Source: Streptomyces roseus
GTDB lineage: Bacteria; Actinomycetota; Actinomycetes; Streptomycetales; Streptomycetaceae
Assembly (NCBI RefSeq): GCF_001044425.1
Contig: NZ_LFML01000068.1
Location: 1 to 53,426, forward strand
Length of the DNA: 53,426 nucleotides
Reading direction: 5' to 3'
Under the pieces are notes generated by a model. That model did not search any database and was not told where the DNA came from. It saw only the letters and a list, made by a program, of their open reading frames with translations. Of the stretch, positions 23,601 to 31,995 are shown piece by piece. Every line of letters begins with the position of its first letter. Position 1 is the stretch's first letter. The position numbers were made by a program, and so were the translations under genes.

Positions 23601-25300
23601 TCGCCGACCCGGCCGCCGCCCTTCTTCGGGTCGGCCCCCGCGAGGAACACGCCGAACAGGCCCCGGTCGGGGATGGTGCCGCCGGAGGTGACCGCCAGGC
23701 GCTGCGCCCCCGGCCGCCCGGTGATCGTCCCCGCCACCCGGTCCCACACGACCCGCGGCCTGAGCTCCGCGAACGCGTCGGAGGGGTACCGGCCCGCCAG
23801 CATGTCCAGCACCGCCGTGAACGCCGACTCCGGCAGCGCCGCGAAAGGCGCCGCCCGCCGTACGAGGGCCAGCAGCTCGTCCAGCTGCCAGGTGTCCATC
23901 GCGGTCATCGCGACCAGCTGCTGCGCGAGCACGTCCAGCGGGTTCGAGGGGATGCGCAGGGACTCGATCGACCCGCTGCGCATCCGCTCGGTGACCACGG
24001 CCGCCTGGACCAGGTCCCCGCGGTACTTGGGGAACACGACCCCCGTCGAGACCGCCCCCACCTGGTGCCCGGCGCGGCCCACGCGCTGGAGCCCGGAGGC
24101 CACCGAGGGCGGGGACTCCACCTGCACCACGAGGTCCACCGCGCCCATGTCGATGCCCAGCTCCAGACTGGAGGTGGCGACGACGGCGGGCAGCCGGCCC
24201 GCCTTCAGATCCTCCTCCACCAGCGCCCGCTGCTCCTTGGAGACCGAGCCGTGGTGCGCCCGCGCCAGCAGCGGCGGGGCTCCCTGGGCGGCCCCCGCCT
24301 GGGCCATGATCTCGGCCGGCGGCGGCGCCCCCTCGGCGAGCTGCTCGCCGGTGGCGCGCTCGTACGCGATCTCGTTCAACCGGTTGCAGAGGCGCTCGGC
24401 GAGGCGGCGGGAGTTGACGAACACGATCGTCGAGCGGTGGGCCTGGACCAGATCCGCGATCCGCTCCTCCACGTGCGGCCAGATCGAGGGCTTGTCCCCG
24501 CCCTCCCGGCCGCCGGTGGCCGGCGGTCCTCCCCCCGTCTGCGCCGGGGGGACCCCCAACTCGCCCATGTCCTCCACGGGGACGACCACCGACAGGTCGA
24601 ACTCCTTCGCCGAGGGCGGCTGGACGATCTCGGCCTTGCCGCGCGGCGCGAGGTAGCGGGCCACCTCGTCCACCGGCCGGACCGTCGCCGACAGCCCGAT
24701 CCGGCGGGCGGGGCGGGGCAGCAGCTCGTCCAGCCGCTCCAGGGACAGGGCCAGGTGCGCCCCGCGCTTGGTCCCCGCTACCGCGTGCACCTCGTCCAGG
24801 ATCACCGTCTCGATCCCGGCCAGCGCCTCGCGCGCCGCCGAGGTCAGCATCAGGAACAGCGACTCGGGCGTGGTGATCAGGATGTCCGGCGGCCGGGTGG
24901 CCAGCGCCCGCCGCTCGGCCGGCGGGGTGTCCCCGGAGCGGATCCCGACCCGGATCTCCGGCTCGGGCAGGCCCAGGCGGACCGACTCCTGGCGGATCCC
25001 GGTGAGCGGACTGCGCAGATTCCGCTCGACGTCGACGGCGAGGGCCTTCAGCGGGGACACGTACAGCACGCGGCAGCGCTTCTTCGGCTCGGCGGGCGGC
25101 GGGGTGGAGGCGAGCTGGTCGAGAGCGGCGAGGAAGGCCGCCAGGGTCTTGCCGGATCCGGTCGGCGCCACGACGAGCACGTCGGACCCCTCGCGGATGG
25201 CCCGCCAGGCACCCTCCTGCGCGGAGGTGGGCGAGACGAAGGCCCCCGTGAACCAGGAGCGGGTCGCGGGGGAGAACGCGTCGAGCGCGGAGCCGGCCAT
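20684..25300 (-). CDS. lhr: Lhr-type ATP-dependent DNA helicase (large helicase-related)
   Basis: 1538 residues, the usual Lhr size. The N-terminal half is a superfamily-2 helicase: Walker A APTGSGKT (~residue 46), DEVH box (ILDEVHAVAGTKRG, ~170), TSSLELGIDMGAVD and QRVGRAGH in the second RecA fold. The long C-terminal part (~870-1538) has the winged-helix and Lhr-specific domains. Lhr is a 3'-5' DNA translocase and helicase of the DNA-damage response. ATG 25300 is preferred over an upstream GTG because CAGGAT lies 6 nt before it. Confidence 0.95.
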   Translation of the reverse strand: MAGSALDAFSPATRSWFTGAFVSPTSAQEGAWRAIREGSDVLVVAPTGSGKTLAAFLAALDQLASTPPPAEPKKRCRVLYVSPLKALAVDVERNLRSPLTGIRQESVRLGLPEPEIRVGIRSGDTPPAERRALATRPPDILITTPESLFLMLTSAAREALAGIETVILDEVHAVAGTKRGAHLALSLERLDELLPRPARRIGLSATVRPVDEVARYLAPRGKAEIVQPPSAKEFDLSVVVPVEDMGELGVPPAQTGGGPPATGGREGGDKPSIWPHVEERIADLVQAHRSTIVFVNSRRLAERLCNRLNEIAYERATGEQLAEGAPPPAEIMAQAGAAQGAPPLLARAHHGSVSKEQRALVEEDLKAGRLPAVVATSSLELGIDMGAVDLVVQVESPPSVASGLQRVGRAGHQVGAVSTGVVFPKYRGDLVQAAVVTERMRSGSIESLRIPSNPLDVLAQQLVAMTAMDTWQLDELLALVRRAAPFAALPESAFTAVLDMLAGRYPSDAFAELRPRVVWDRVAGTITGRPGAQRLAVTSGGTIPDRGLFGVFLAGADPKKGGGRVGELDEEMVYESRVGDVFTLGTTSWRIEDITRDRVLVSPAPGVPGRLPFWKGDQLGRPLELGRAVGAFLRELGGLTGADARLRLLAAGLDAWAAENVLAYLAEQREACGHVPDDRTIVVERFRDELGDWRVVVHSPFGAQVHAPWALALGARLAEKYGMDAQVMHADDGIVLRLPDADLLSMDLLDHDPAASRAFEFDDEQAPLGAADVAFDQGEVNRIVTDQVGGSALFASRFRECAARALLLPRRSPGKRTPLWQQRQRASQLLQVASEFGSFPIVLEAVRECLQDVFDVPGLTELMGDIEARRVRLVEVTTPEPSPFARSLLFGYVAQFLYEGDSPLAERRAAALSLDSRLLAELLGQAELRELLDAEVLEELERELQWLTEDRRAKDAESVADLLRLLGPLTTAELVERGADPAWPQALARARRAIVVRIGGADHWAAIEDAGRLRDALGTALPVGVPEAFTEPVKDPLGDLLARYARTHGPFTTAAVAARVGLGAAVTEGALHRLAAAGRVVQGEFHPAGIGQEWCDATVLRRLRRRSLAALRQELEPVPPTSLATFLPQWQHLGGSLRGIDGLARAIEQLQGAPVPASALERLVLPSRVAGYSPTLLDELTTSGEVVWAGAGALPGKDGWVSLYLADAAPLLLPPAHPLELTPLHQSILDTLSGGYGLFFRQLAESVRAKWSEASDLELSDAVWDLAWSGRLTNDTLSPLRSLLGSGRTAGATAHRARRTVPRGRYGTLSAQVSRPGPPTVSGRWSLLPAQAPDPTHRAHALARTLLDRHGVVTRGAVAAEGVEGGFSAVYRVLSAFEDSGQARRGYVVEGLGAAQFAMDGAVDRLRSAERNPPPLAAVVLAAADPANAYGAALPWPEPPAGAAQRPGRKAGSLVVLVDGELVLYLERGGKTLLAWPPAEDPRLAAATAALAAASRAGTLPALTVERINAASALTSPLGQSLEAAGFHATPRGLRMRP

Positions 25301-25306
25301 GCCCCC

Positions 25307-25312
25307 ATCCTG
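25307..25312 (-). promoter_or_regulatory. Putative -10 (CAGGAT) for leaderless lhr mRNA
   Basis: CAGGAT lies 6 nt before ATG 25300 on the minus strand. Confidence 0.45.
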
Positions 25313-25368
25313 CACCCGGCCACCGACAACGGCCCGGACCTGGGCAAACGCCCGGGCCGGGCGGGGCG

Positions 25369-25374
25369 CAGAAT
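25369..25374 (+). promoter_or_regulatory. Putative -10 (CAGAAT) for leaderless araC-family mRNA
   Basis: CAGAAT lies 6 nt before ATG 25381. The intervening GGGGGA is too close to the start to act as a normal Shine-Dalgarno. Confidence 0.5.
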
Positions 25375-25380
25375 GGGGGA

Positions 25381-26244
25381 ATGACGGACAGGGCGCAGGA
25401 GGCGGCCGGGCGGGAGTGGGCCCGGCACTGGCAGTACGCGGAACTGCCCGGCCTGGACCTGCTGCGCGCCCATTACGTACGCCACACCTTTCCGCGCCAC
25501 GCCCACGACGGGTACGTCATCGCGGCCGTCACCGGCGGCGTCGAGGAGGTCGGCCTGCCCGGCGGCATCGTGCGGGCCGGGCCGGGCAGCGTGGTCCTGA
25601 TCAACCCCGAGGTGGCGCACACCGCCCGCGCCGGGGTCCCGGAGGGCTGGGCGTACGCGACCCTCTACCCCTCCCGGGAGCTGATCGCCGAGGTGGCCGC
25701 GGAGATCGGCGGCCTGCGCGGGACCCCCGGGTTCACCACCGACCACGTCACCGATCCGCAGACCTCGTACGTGATCACCGAGGTGCACCGGGCCGCCGAG
25801 GAGGGCAACGCGCTCGCCGCCGACACGCTGCTGCGCGGGGCGGTCGCGCGGATGCTGACCCGGCACGCGGGGCCGCTGCCCGCCCGTACGGTCCGCGGCG
25901 CGGGCGCGGTCGACGCGGCGGCGGCCCGGGCGGTGCTCCTGGAGCGGATGGCGCGCCCGCCCTCGCTGGAACAGCTCGCCGGGGAGCTGGGAACCAGCCC
26001 GTTCGCCCTGCTGCGGGCCTTCCGGGAGCGGTACGGCATGCCGCCGCACACCTGGCTCACCGACGCCCGGGTCCGCCGGGCCCGGGCGCTGCTGGACGAG
26101 GGCACCACGCCGGCGGAGGCGGCCGTGGCCGTCGGCTTCACCGACCAGCCCCACCTGAACCGCCACTTCACCCGCATCGTGGGCGTCCCCCCGGGCGCGT
26201 ACCGCCGGGAACGGTCGGGGGGCGGGTCCGCGGCGGGGCCCTGA
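25381..26244 (+). CDS. AraC family transcriptional regulator
   Basis: 287 residues. The N-terminal cupin-like sensor domain (~20-160: RHAHDGYVIAAVTGG, NPEVAHTARAG) is of the AraC_binding type. The C-terminal double HTH spans ~185-280 (EQLAGELGTSPFALLRAFRERYGMPPHTWL and AVAVGFTDQPHLNRHFTRIVGVPPGAYRR). This arrangement is common for regulators next to amino-acid efflux genes. It lies 125 nt upstream of azlCD on the same strand and probably controls that exporter; the effector is inferred to be an amino acid. Confidence 0.9.
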   Translation: MTDRAQEAAGREWARHWQYAELPGLDLLRAHYVRHTFPRHAHDGYVIAAVTGGVEEVGLPGGIVRAGPGSVVLINPEVAHTARAGVPEGWAYATLYPSRELIAEVAAEIGGLRGTPGFTTDHVTDPQTSYVITEVHRAAEEGNALAADTLLRGAVARMLTRHAGPLPARTVRGAGAVDAAAARAVLLERMARPPSLEQLAGELGTSPFALLRAFRERYGMPPHTWLTDARVRRARALLDEGTTPAEAAVAVGFTDQPHLNRHFTRIVGVPPGAYRRERSGGGSAAGP

Positions 26245-26369
26245 GCCGGGCGGGACGCCGGGCCGGGCGGACGAGCCCCGCCCGGCGCCGGCCGGCGCCG
26301 TGGCGTGCAAGAACGTACAAGACCCGGTCCGGCCCGGCTGCGTACGGTCGCGGGGTGGGAGAACGACAG

Positions 26370-27068
26370 ATGGTGAGGCAGGAGAGCCCCGGCGGGGCCG
26401 TGGAGCGGCCGCGCACGGCCGTCGTCCGCGACGCGCTCGGGGTCGGGGTGGCCGTCGGGCTGTCCGGGTTCGCGTTCGGGGTGACCGCCGCCGGGGCCGG
26501 GATCAGCGTGCTCCAGGCCTGCGCGCTGAGCCTGCTCGTGTTCACCGGGGCCTCGCAGTTCGCGCTCGTCGGAGCGCTGGCCGCGGGCGGCAACCCCTTC
26601 ACCGCCGCCGCCGGGGCCTTCTTCCTCGGTACGCGCAACGCCTTCTACGGGCTGCGGCTGTCGCAGCTGCTCGCCCTGCCCCGGGCCGTGCGTCCGCTCG
26701 CCGCCCACTGGGTGATCGACGAGACCACCGCCGTGGCGCTGGCCCAGCCGGGCCGCAGGTCGGCTCGGCTCGGGTTCACCGTGACCGGGCTGAGCCTGTA
26801 CCTCCTGTGGAACCTCACCACCCTGCTCGGCGCCCTCGGCGCCGAGGCCCTCGGCGACACCGCCGCGTGGGGGCTGGACGCCGCCGGGCCGGCCGTCTTC
26901 CTGGCCCTGCTCGCGCCGATGCTGAAGACCGCCACCGAGCGGGCCGTCGCCGCCCTCGCCCTCGTCCTCGGGCTGGGCCTGCTGCCCGTACTGCCCGCCG
27001 GGCTGCCGGTACTCGTCGCCGCCCTCGCCGCCCCCGCGGTCCTCTGGCTGAAGGGACGCCGCTCGTGA
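26370..27068 (+). CDS. azlC: AzlC family branched-chain amino acid exporter, large subunit
   Basis: 232 residues with about seven or eight membrane helices. The family motif FTGASQFALVGALAAG and the following GTRNAFYGLRLS loop are clear. AzlC-AzlD complexes (as in Bacillus azlCD and Corynebacterium brnFE) export branched-chain amino acids. Start: ATG 26370 has TGGGAG (26356-26361) at 8 nt; GTG 26355 and GTG 26373 are alternatives. Its stop overlaps azlD by GTGA (27065-27068). Confidence 0.9.
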   Translation: MVRQESPGGAVERPRTAVVRDALGVGVAVGLSGFAFGVTAAGAGISVLQACALSLLVFTGASQFALVGALAAGGNPFTAAAGAFFLGTRNAFYGLRLSQLLALPRAVRPLAAHWVIDETTAVALAQPGRRSARLGFTVTGLSLYLLWNLTTLLGALGAEALGDTAAWGLDAAGPAVFLALLAPMLKTATERAVAALALVLGLGLLPVLPAGLPVLVAALAAPAVLWLKGRRS

Positions 27069-27373
27069 CCGTCTGGATCGCCATCGCGCTCACCGTCGTC
27101 GGCTGCTACGCCGTCAAGCTGGCCGGGCTGCTCGTGCCCGCCGGGGTGCTGGAGCGGCCGGCGGTGCGCCGGCTCGCCGCCCTGCTGCCGGTCGCGCTGC
27201 TCGCCGCGCTCACCGCCCAGCAGACCTTCAGCACCGGCCACGCGCTCGTGCTCGACGCCCGCGCCGCCGGGTTGGCCGCCGCCGGGCTCGCCCTGCTGCT
27301 GCGGGCGCCGTTCCTGCTCGTGGTCGCCGCCGCGGTGGTCGTCACCGCGGGGGTCCGGGCCCTGGGCGGTTAG
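27065..27373 (+). CDS. azlD: AzlD family transporter, small subunit
   Basis: 102 residues with about three to four membrane segments. The length and overlap with azlC match the small AzlD/BrnE subunit. The short motif VKLAGLLVP near the start and AAGLALLLRAPFLLVVAAAVVVTA at the end (read in two parts) fit the family. Its TAG stop overlaps the TAA stop of the convergent gene (27370-27373). Confidence 0.88.
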   Translation: MTVWIAIALTVVGCYAVKLAGLLVPAGVLERPAVRRLAALLPVALLAALTAQQTFSTGHALVLDARAAGLAAAGLALLLRAPFLLVVAAAVVVTAGVRALGG

Positions 27374-28344
27374 GCAGGGGGGTCGCCGGTCAGCGGGCGG
27401 CCGTACGCGCGCAGGGTCAGCAGGGCCTCCAGGGTCGCGATCGGGCGCCGCTCCAGCGAGCTGCCCGGTGCCCACGCCAGGCGCCGGACCGGCCAGCCGC
27501 CGTCCTGCTGCTGCCCGGCCGCCAGGAAGTCCAGCGAACGCCGCAGCTCCTCGTCGGTGAACCAGCCGCGCGCCAGCGACTCCGGCCGCCGGGCGACGTC
27601 GTGCGGGAACAGCTGCTCGCCCGGAGCGCAGCCGGGGTACGGCGGGTACTCGCGGCGCCGGCGCGGGTCGAGCACCACCAGCCGCTGCTCGCGTACCAGC
27701 CGTCCCAGCCGGTCGGCGGCGGCCACCGCCCGCGCCCGGTCGGGTGCGCCGTCGAGGAACGTCACGGCGCTCTGGACCTCGTACGGGTCCGTGCGGCGCA
27801 GGTTCTCGACCCGCTCCCAGCAGAAGTCGGTGGCCCGGAACAGCCATGCGTGCCAGATCCGGTTGCGGTGCAGCAGGCCGACCACCGGGCCCGTGGTCAG
27901 CAGCGCGCCCGGCGGATCGTCGTGCACCGGGTGGTACGGGGCCCCGGGATAGTCGTGCGGCGCCGGGAGGACCACCGGAAGCGCGCCGTCCGAGGTGGAG
28001 ACCCGGGTCAGGTGGCGGCAGAGCCGCTCGATCCGCTGACCGGCGCAGCGGCCCAGGCCGTCCAGGATCCGCAGGGCGTGGGCGGTGTGCAGCGGATGGC
28101 TGAGCGGACCGCGCAGGTCCGGATCGAGGGCGTGGCCGTAGCCGCCGTCGGCGTTGAGGTACGAGCCGAGGGCGGTGTCCACCGCGTCGGCTTCCCCGCC
28201 GAGGAAGTGGAACGCGAACCGCCGCTGCTCCAGGACCCGGGCCGTGAGCCAGATGAACCGCTCGGCGCGGGCCAGTGGGGTCGGTGGGGCCGGTGGGGTC
28301 GGCGAGTGCGGTGGGGCCGGCGAGGAAGCGTCGTCTCCAGGCAT
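27370..28344 (-). CDS. Prenyltransferase/squalene-oxidase-repeat-like alpha/alpha-barrel protein
   Basis: 324 residues. After a Pro-rich N-terminus (residues 5-22) the sequence holds repeated elements of the alpha6/alpha6 toroid type: GSYLNADGGYGHAL (~72-85), a middle region WHAWLFRATDFCW, and the QQDGGWPV motif (~290). These resemble the QW motifs of squalene cyclase and prenyltransferase beta subunits. There is no DXDD motif, so cyclase activity is unlikely. ATG 28344 is chosen because TACGGT (28352-28357) lies 7 nt before it. Confidence 0.7.
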   Translation of the reverse strand: MPGDDASSPAPPHSPTPPAPPTPLARAERFIWLTARVLEQRRFAFHFLGGEADAVDTALGSYLNADGGYGHALDPDLRGPLSHPLHTAHALRILDGLGRCAGQRIERLCRHLTRVSTSDGALPVVLPAPHDYPGAPYHPVHDDPPGALLTTGPVVGLLHRNRIWHAWLFRATDFCWERVENLRRTDPYEVQSAVTFLDGAPDRARAVAAADRLGRLVREQRLVVLDPRRRREYPPYPGCAPGEQLFPHDVARRPESLARGWFTDEELRRSLDFLAAGQQQDGGWPVRRLAWAPGSSLERRPIATLEALLTLRAYGRPLTGDPPA

Positions 28345-28351
28345 GCGTGAA

Positions 28352-28357
28352 ACCGTA
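28352..28357 (-). promoter_or_regulatory. Putative -10 (TACGGT), leaderless start
   Basis: TACGGT lies 7 nt before ATG 28344 on the minus strand. Confidence 0.45.
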
Positions 28358-28414
28358 GGGCGCGCCGCGGCGCGGGCGGGGGGCGAACGCCGCCGGTGCA
28401 CTCTCCCGGGGCGG

Positions 28415-28420
28415 GATACT
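28415..28420 (+). promoter_or_regulatory. Putative -10 (GATACT) for leaderless DUF3046 mRNA
   Basis: GATACT lies 6 nt before ATG 28427. Confidence 0.45.
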
Positions 28421-28426
28421 GGGGGC

Positions 28427-28621
28427 ATGCGGTTGACGATTTTCTGGGAGCGGATGGCCGAGCACTTCGGCGCGGGCTACGCGGACTCCTTCGCGCGGGA
28501 CCACGTCATGACGGAGCTCGGCGGACGCACCGTCCACCAGGCGCTGGACGCGGGCTGGGAGGCCAAGGACGTGTGGCGCGCCGTGTGCGCGGCGATGGAA
28601 GTGCCCGCCTCGCTGCGCTGA
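28427..28621 (+). CDS. DUF3046 family protein
   Basis: 64 residues (MRLTIFWERMAEHFG ... WRAVCAAMEVPASLR). The sequence and size match DUF3046, a short actinobacterial protein regularly found near recA. It has no signal or membrane segment and no known function. Codon usage is typical for the genome, which supports it as a real gene. Confidence 0.85.
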   Translation: MRLTIFWERMAEHFGAGYADSFARDHVMTELGGRTVHQALDAGWEAKDVWRAVCAAMEVPASLR

Positions 28622-28659
28622 CGGGGGCGTCCGTTTGCCCGTACGCGGGGCGGGTGGGA

Positions 28660-28665
28660 CAGACT
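28660..28665 (+). promoter_or_regulatory. Putative -10 (CAGACT) for leaderless AI-2E permease mRNA
   Basis: CAGACT lies 7 nt before GTG 28673. A possible -35 is TTGCCC at 28635-28640. Confidence 0.45.
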
Positions 28666-28672
28666 GGGCGGC

Positions 28673-29968
28673 GTGGCAGCCACCGATGAGACGACCGTGA
28701 CGACGACCGACACGTCCCACCCGACCGACACGACCGACACGACGGACGCGTCCCGGACGTCCGGGACGAGCAACGGCACCGCCGGCGCGGGCGAGGAACC
28801 CGGGCCCGCGGGATCGGCGGCTCCTCCCGGCGGCGCCACCGCGCCGCCGGGAGGAGCCGGGGCCCGGATGCCGCGCTGGCTGCCGCGCGCCGTCGTCCTC
28901 GTACTCGCCCTCATCGCCTGCTTCCAGCTCGGCAGCTGGGCCTTCCACCAGCTGACCGGGCTGCTCGTCAACATCCTGATCGCGTTCTTCCTCGCGCTCG
29001 CCGTCGAGCCCGCGGTGTCCCGGATGGCGGCCCGCGGCATGCGGCGCGGGCTCGCCACCTTCCTGGTGTTCCTGGGCGTGTTCGCCGCCGCCGCCGGCTT
29101 CGTCGTCCTGCTCGGCTCGATGCTCGCCGGGCAGATCGTCGAGATGGCGGGGGGCTTCCCGCGCTACCTCGACTCGGTGATCGCCGCGATCAACACCACC
29201 TTCCACACCAAGCTGTCCCGGCTGGAGATCCAGGACAGCCTGCTGCACTCCGACTGGCTCCAGAAGTACGTGCAGAACAGCGCGACCGGCGTGCTCGACG
29301 TGTCCGCCACCGTGCTCGGCGGGCTCTTCCGGCTGCTGACGGTCGGGCTCTTCTCGTTCTACTTCGCCGCGGACGGGCCGCGGCTGCGGCGCGCGCTGTG
29401 CTCCGTACTGCCCCCCGCGAAGCAGTCGGAGGTGCTGCGCGCCTGGGAGATCGCCGTCGCCAAGACGGGCGGCTACCTGTACTCGCGGGGGCTGATGGCC
29501 CTGGTCTCCGGCATCGCCCACTACGTGGTCTTCGCGATCCTCGACGTGCCGTACGCGCCCGCGCTGGCGGTGTGGGTGGGGCTGGTCTCCCAGTTCATCC
29601 CCACCATCGGCACCTACCTGGCGGGCGCGCTGCCGATGCTGATCGCCTTCCCGGACTCGCCCTGGTACGCGCTGTACGTCCTCGGTTTCGTGGTGATCTA
29701 CCAGCAGTTCGAGAACTACGTCCTGCAGCCGAAGCTGACCTCGAAGACGGTCGACATCCACCCGGCGGTGGCCTTCGGGTCCGTCATCGCGGGCACCGCC
29801 CTGCTGGGCGCGGTCGGGGCGCTCATCGCGATCCCGGCCGTCGCCACGCTCCAGGCCTTCCTCGGCGCGTACGTGAAGCGGTACGAGCTGACCGAGCGGG
29901 CTGCCGACGGCTCCGCTACTCCTTCCCGGCCTCGGCCTGGTCGAGGAAGGCTGCCAGGGCCTCGTTGA
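28673..29968 (+). CDS. AI-2E family transporter (PerM/UPF0118)
   Basis: 431 residues. The first ~65 residues are a Thr/Asp then Gly/Pro-rich tail with no fold. About eight membrane segments follow (~70-405), with the family's long central soluble loop (~155-215) and the conserved GLVSQFIPTIGTYLAGALP and YQQFENYVLQPKL motifs. The family includes the TqsA autoinducer-2 exporter and Na+/H+ antiporter-like members; the substrate is open. The last ~18 residues overlap, antisense, the 3' end of the convergent ClpN-HTH gene by 53 nt. Confidence 0.88.
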   Translation: MAATDETTVTTTDTSHPTDTTDTTDASRTSGTSNGTAGAGEEPGPAGSAAPPGGATAPPGGAGARMPRWLPRAVVLVLALIACFQLGSWAFHQLTGLLVNILIAFFLALAVEPAVSRMAARGMRRGLATFLVFLGVFAAAAGFVVLLGSMLAGQIVEMAGGFPRYLDSVIAAINTTFHTKLSRLEIQDSLLHSDWLQKYVQNSATGVLDVSATVLGGLFRLLTVGLFSFYFAADGPRLRRALCSVLPPAKQSEVLRAWEIAVAKTGGYLYSRGLMALVSGIAHYVVFAILDVPYAPALAVWVGLVSQFIPTIGTYLAGALPMLIAFPDSPWYALYVLGFVVIYQQFENYVLQPKLTSKTVDIHPAVAFGSVIAGTALLGAVGALIAIPAVATLQAFLGAYVKRYELTERAADGSATPSRPRPGRGRLPGPR

Positions 29969-30680
29969 CGGTCGCCTCGGCGGTGGCCTTGTCGACGCCG
30001 AGGCCGCTGAGCAGGCCTTCGCCGTTCTCCAGTTCGAGGAGGGCGAGGAGGATGTGCTCGGTGCCGACGTAGTTGTGGCCCAGGCGCAGGGCCTCGCGGA
30101 AGGTGAGCTCCAGGGCCTTCTTGGCGGACGCGTCGAAGGGGATGAGGGCAGGGAGCTCCGCGTCGGCGGCCGGGGGCAGGGCGGCCCGCGCAGCGGCGCG
30201 CACGTCCTGCGCGGAGACCTGCTGGGCGCGCAGGGCGAGGCAGGCGAGGCCTTCCGGCTCGGCGAGCAGGCCGAGGACGAGGTGCTCGGTGCGGATCTCG
30301 GAGTTGCCGGCGGCGCGGGTCTCGTTCTGGGCGGTGACGACGACGTTGCGGGCGCGCGGTGTGAAGCGGCCGAAGCCCTGGTTGGGGTCCATGCCGCCCT
30401 CGCCCTCCTTGCCGGCCTTGGGGACGAAGCGCTTCTGGGCGGCCTGGCGGGTGACGCCCATGCTGCGGCCGATGTCGGTCCAGGAGGCGCCGGAGCGGCG
30501 GGCCTGGTCCACGAAGTGGCCGATGAGGTGGTCCGCGACGTCGCCCAGCGACTCGGCGGCGACGACGGCGCCGCTGAGCTGCTCCAGGGTGTCGGTGTGG
30601 ACCTTCTTGATGGCCTCGATGAGGTCGTCGAGGCGTACCGGGTTGGTCATGCGGACGGGTTCCACGGAAGGGTTCGTCAT
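29916..30680 (-). CDS. HTH plus Clp_N repeat protein (no ATPase domain)
   Basis: 254 residues. The N-terminal ~95 residues form a DNA-binding-like helical domain with HTH (ASWTDIGRSMGVTRQAAQKRF, ~64-84). Two Clp_N repeats follow: ~105-175 (FTPRARNVVVTAQNE ... IRTEHLVLGLLAE) and ~185-252 (FDASAKKALELTFREA ... VGTEHILLALLE). The ClpC/ClpB N-domain normally binds substrates or adaptors, but no AAA+ module is present. Such proteins may act as adaptors or stress-linked regulators; this is inference. ATG 30680 has an excellent leaderless promoter overlapped by palindromes, which suggests tight and perhaps autogenous control. Confidence 0.88.
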   Translation of the reverse strand: MTNPSVEPVRMTNPVRLDDLIEAIKKVHTDTLEQLSGAVVAAESLGDVADHLIGHFVDQARRSGASWTDIGRSMGVTRQAAQKRFVPKAGKEGEGGMDPNQGFGRFTPRARNVVVTAQNETRAAGNSEIRTEHLVLGLLAEPEGLACLALRAQQVSAQDVRAAARAALPPAADAELPALIPFDASAKKALELTFREALRLGHNYVGTEHILLALLELENGEGLLSGLGVDKATAEATVNEALAAFLDQAEAGKE

Positions 30681-30685
30681 AGGTG

Positions 30686-30726
30686 CAACCCTAGGTTGAC
30701 ACCCCAGAGGTGTCAACCGTTGGTTG
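30686..30726. promoter_or_regulatory. Two CAACC-N3-GGTTG palindromes over the ClpN-HTH promoter
   Basis: CAACCCTAGGTTG (30686-30698) and CAACCGTTGGTTG (30714-30726) are 13-bp palindromes with centres 28 bp apart. Between them lies a further inverted repeat GGTTGACACC-N5-GGTGTCAACC (30694-30703/30709-30718). On the minus strand they cover a promoter TTGACA (30711-30716), 17-nt spacer, TAGGGT (30688-30693), 7 nt, ATG 30680. A repressor bound here would block both promoter boxes. Confidence 0.75.
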
Positions 30727-30751
30727 TCAGTTGGGTGCCCGGCGAGCCCGC

Positions 30752-30781
30752 TTGACAGGGAAATCGAACATCCATTCTGAT
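30752..30781 (+). promoter_or_regulatory. recA SOS-type promoter with LexA box
   Basis: TTGACA (30752-30757) is followed after 17-18 nt by TTCTGAT (30775-30781). Overlapping the spacer and -10 is TCGAACATCCATTCTGA (30764-30780), which fits the actinobacterial GAAC-N4-GTTC SOS box with one mismatch in the second half. Confidence 0.75.
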
Positions 30782-30784
30782 GAG

Positions 30785-30793
30785 TTATCCACA
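30785..30793 (+). promoter_or_regulatory. Perfect DnaA box (TTATCCACA) in the recA leader
   Basis: TTATCCACA is identical to the strongest E. coli DnaA box; the Streptomyces oriC consensus differs at one base (TTGTCCACA). It lies just after the SOS promoter -10, close to the expected transcription start. Confidence 0.5.
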
Positions 30794-30816
30794 GCCGAAA
30801 CGGGTGTGGAAGCGCA

Positions 30817-30839
30817 TTGTCAGTGGCAGGCGTTAGCGT
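30817..30839 (+). promoter_or_regulatory. RecA-NDp type (LexA-independent, PafBC-class) DNA-damage promoter
   Basis: TTGTCAGTG (30817-30825), 8 nt, TAGCGT (30834-30839) exactly fits the actinobacterial consensus TTGTCRGTG-N8-TANNNT first described for recA of mycobacteria and Streptomyces. It would start transcription near 30846, 37 nt before the recA ATG. Confidence 0.8.
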
Positions 30840-30882
30840 CAATGGCGTGAAGCGATCGACTCAAGCAAACCGGGTGGAACCC

Positions 30883-31992
<1,110 letters not shown>

Positions 31993-31995
31993 CCC

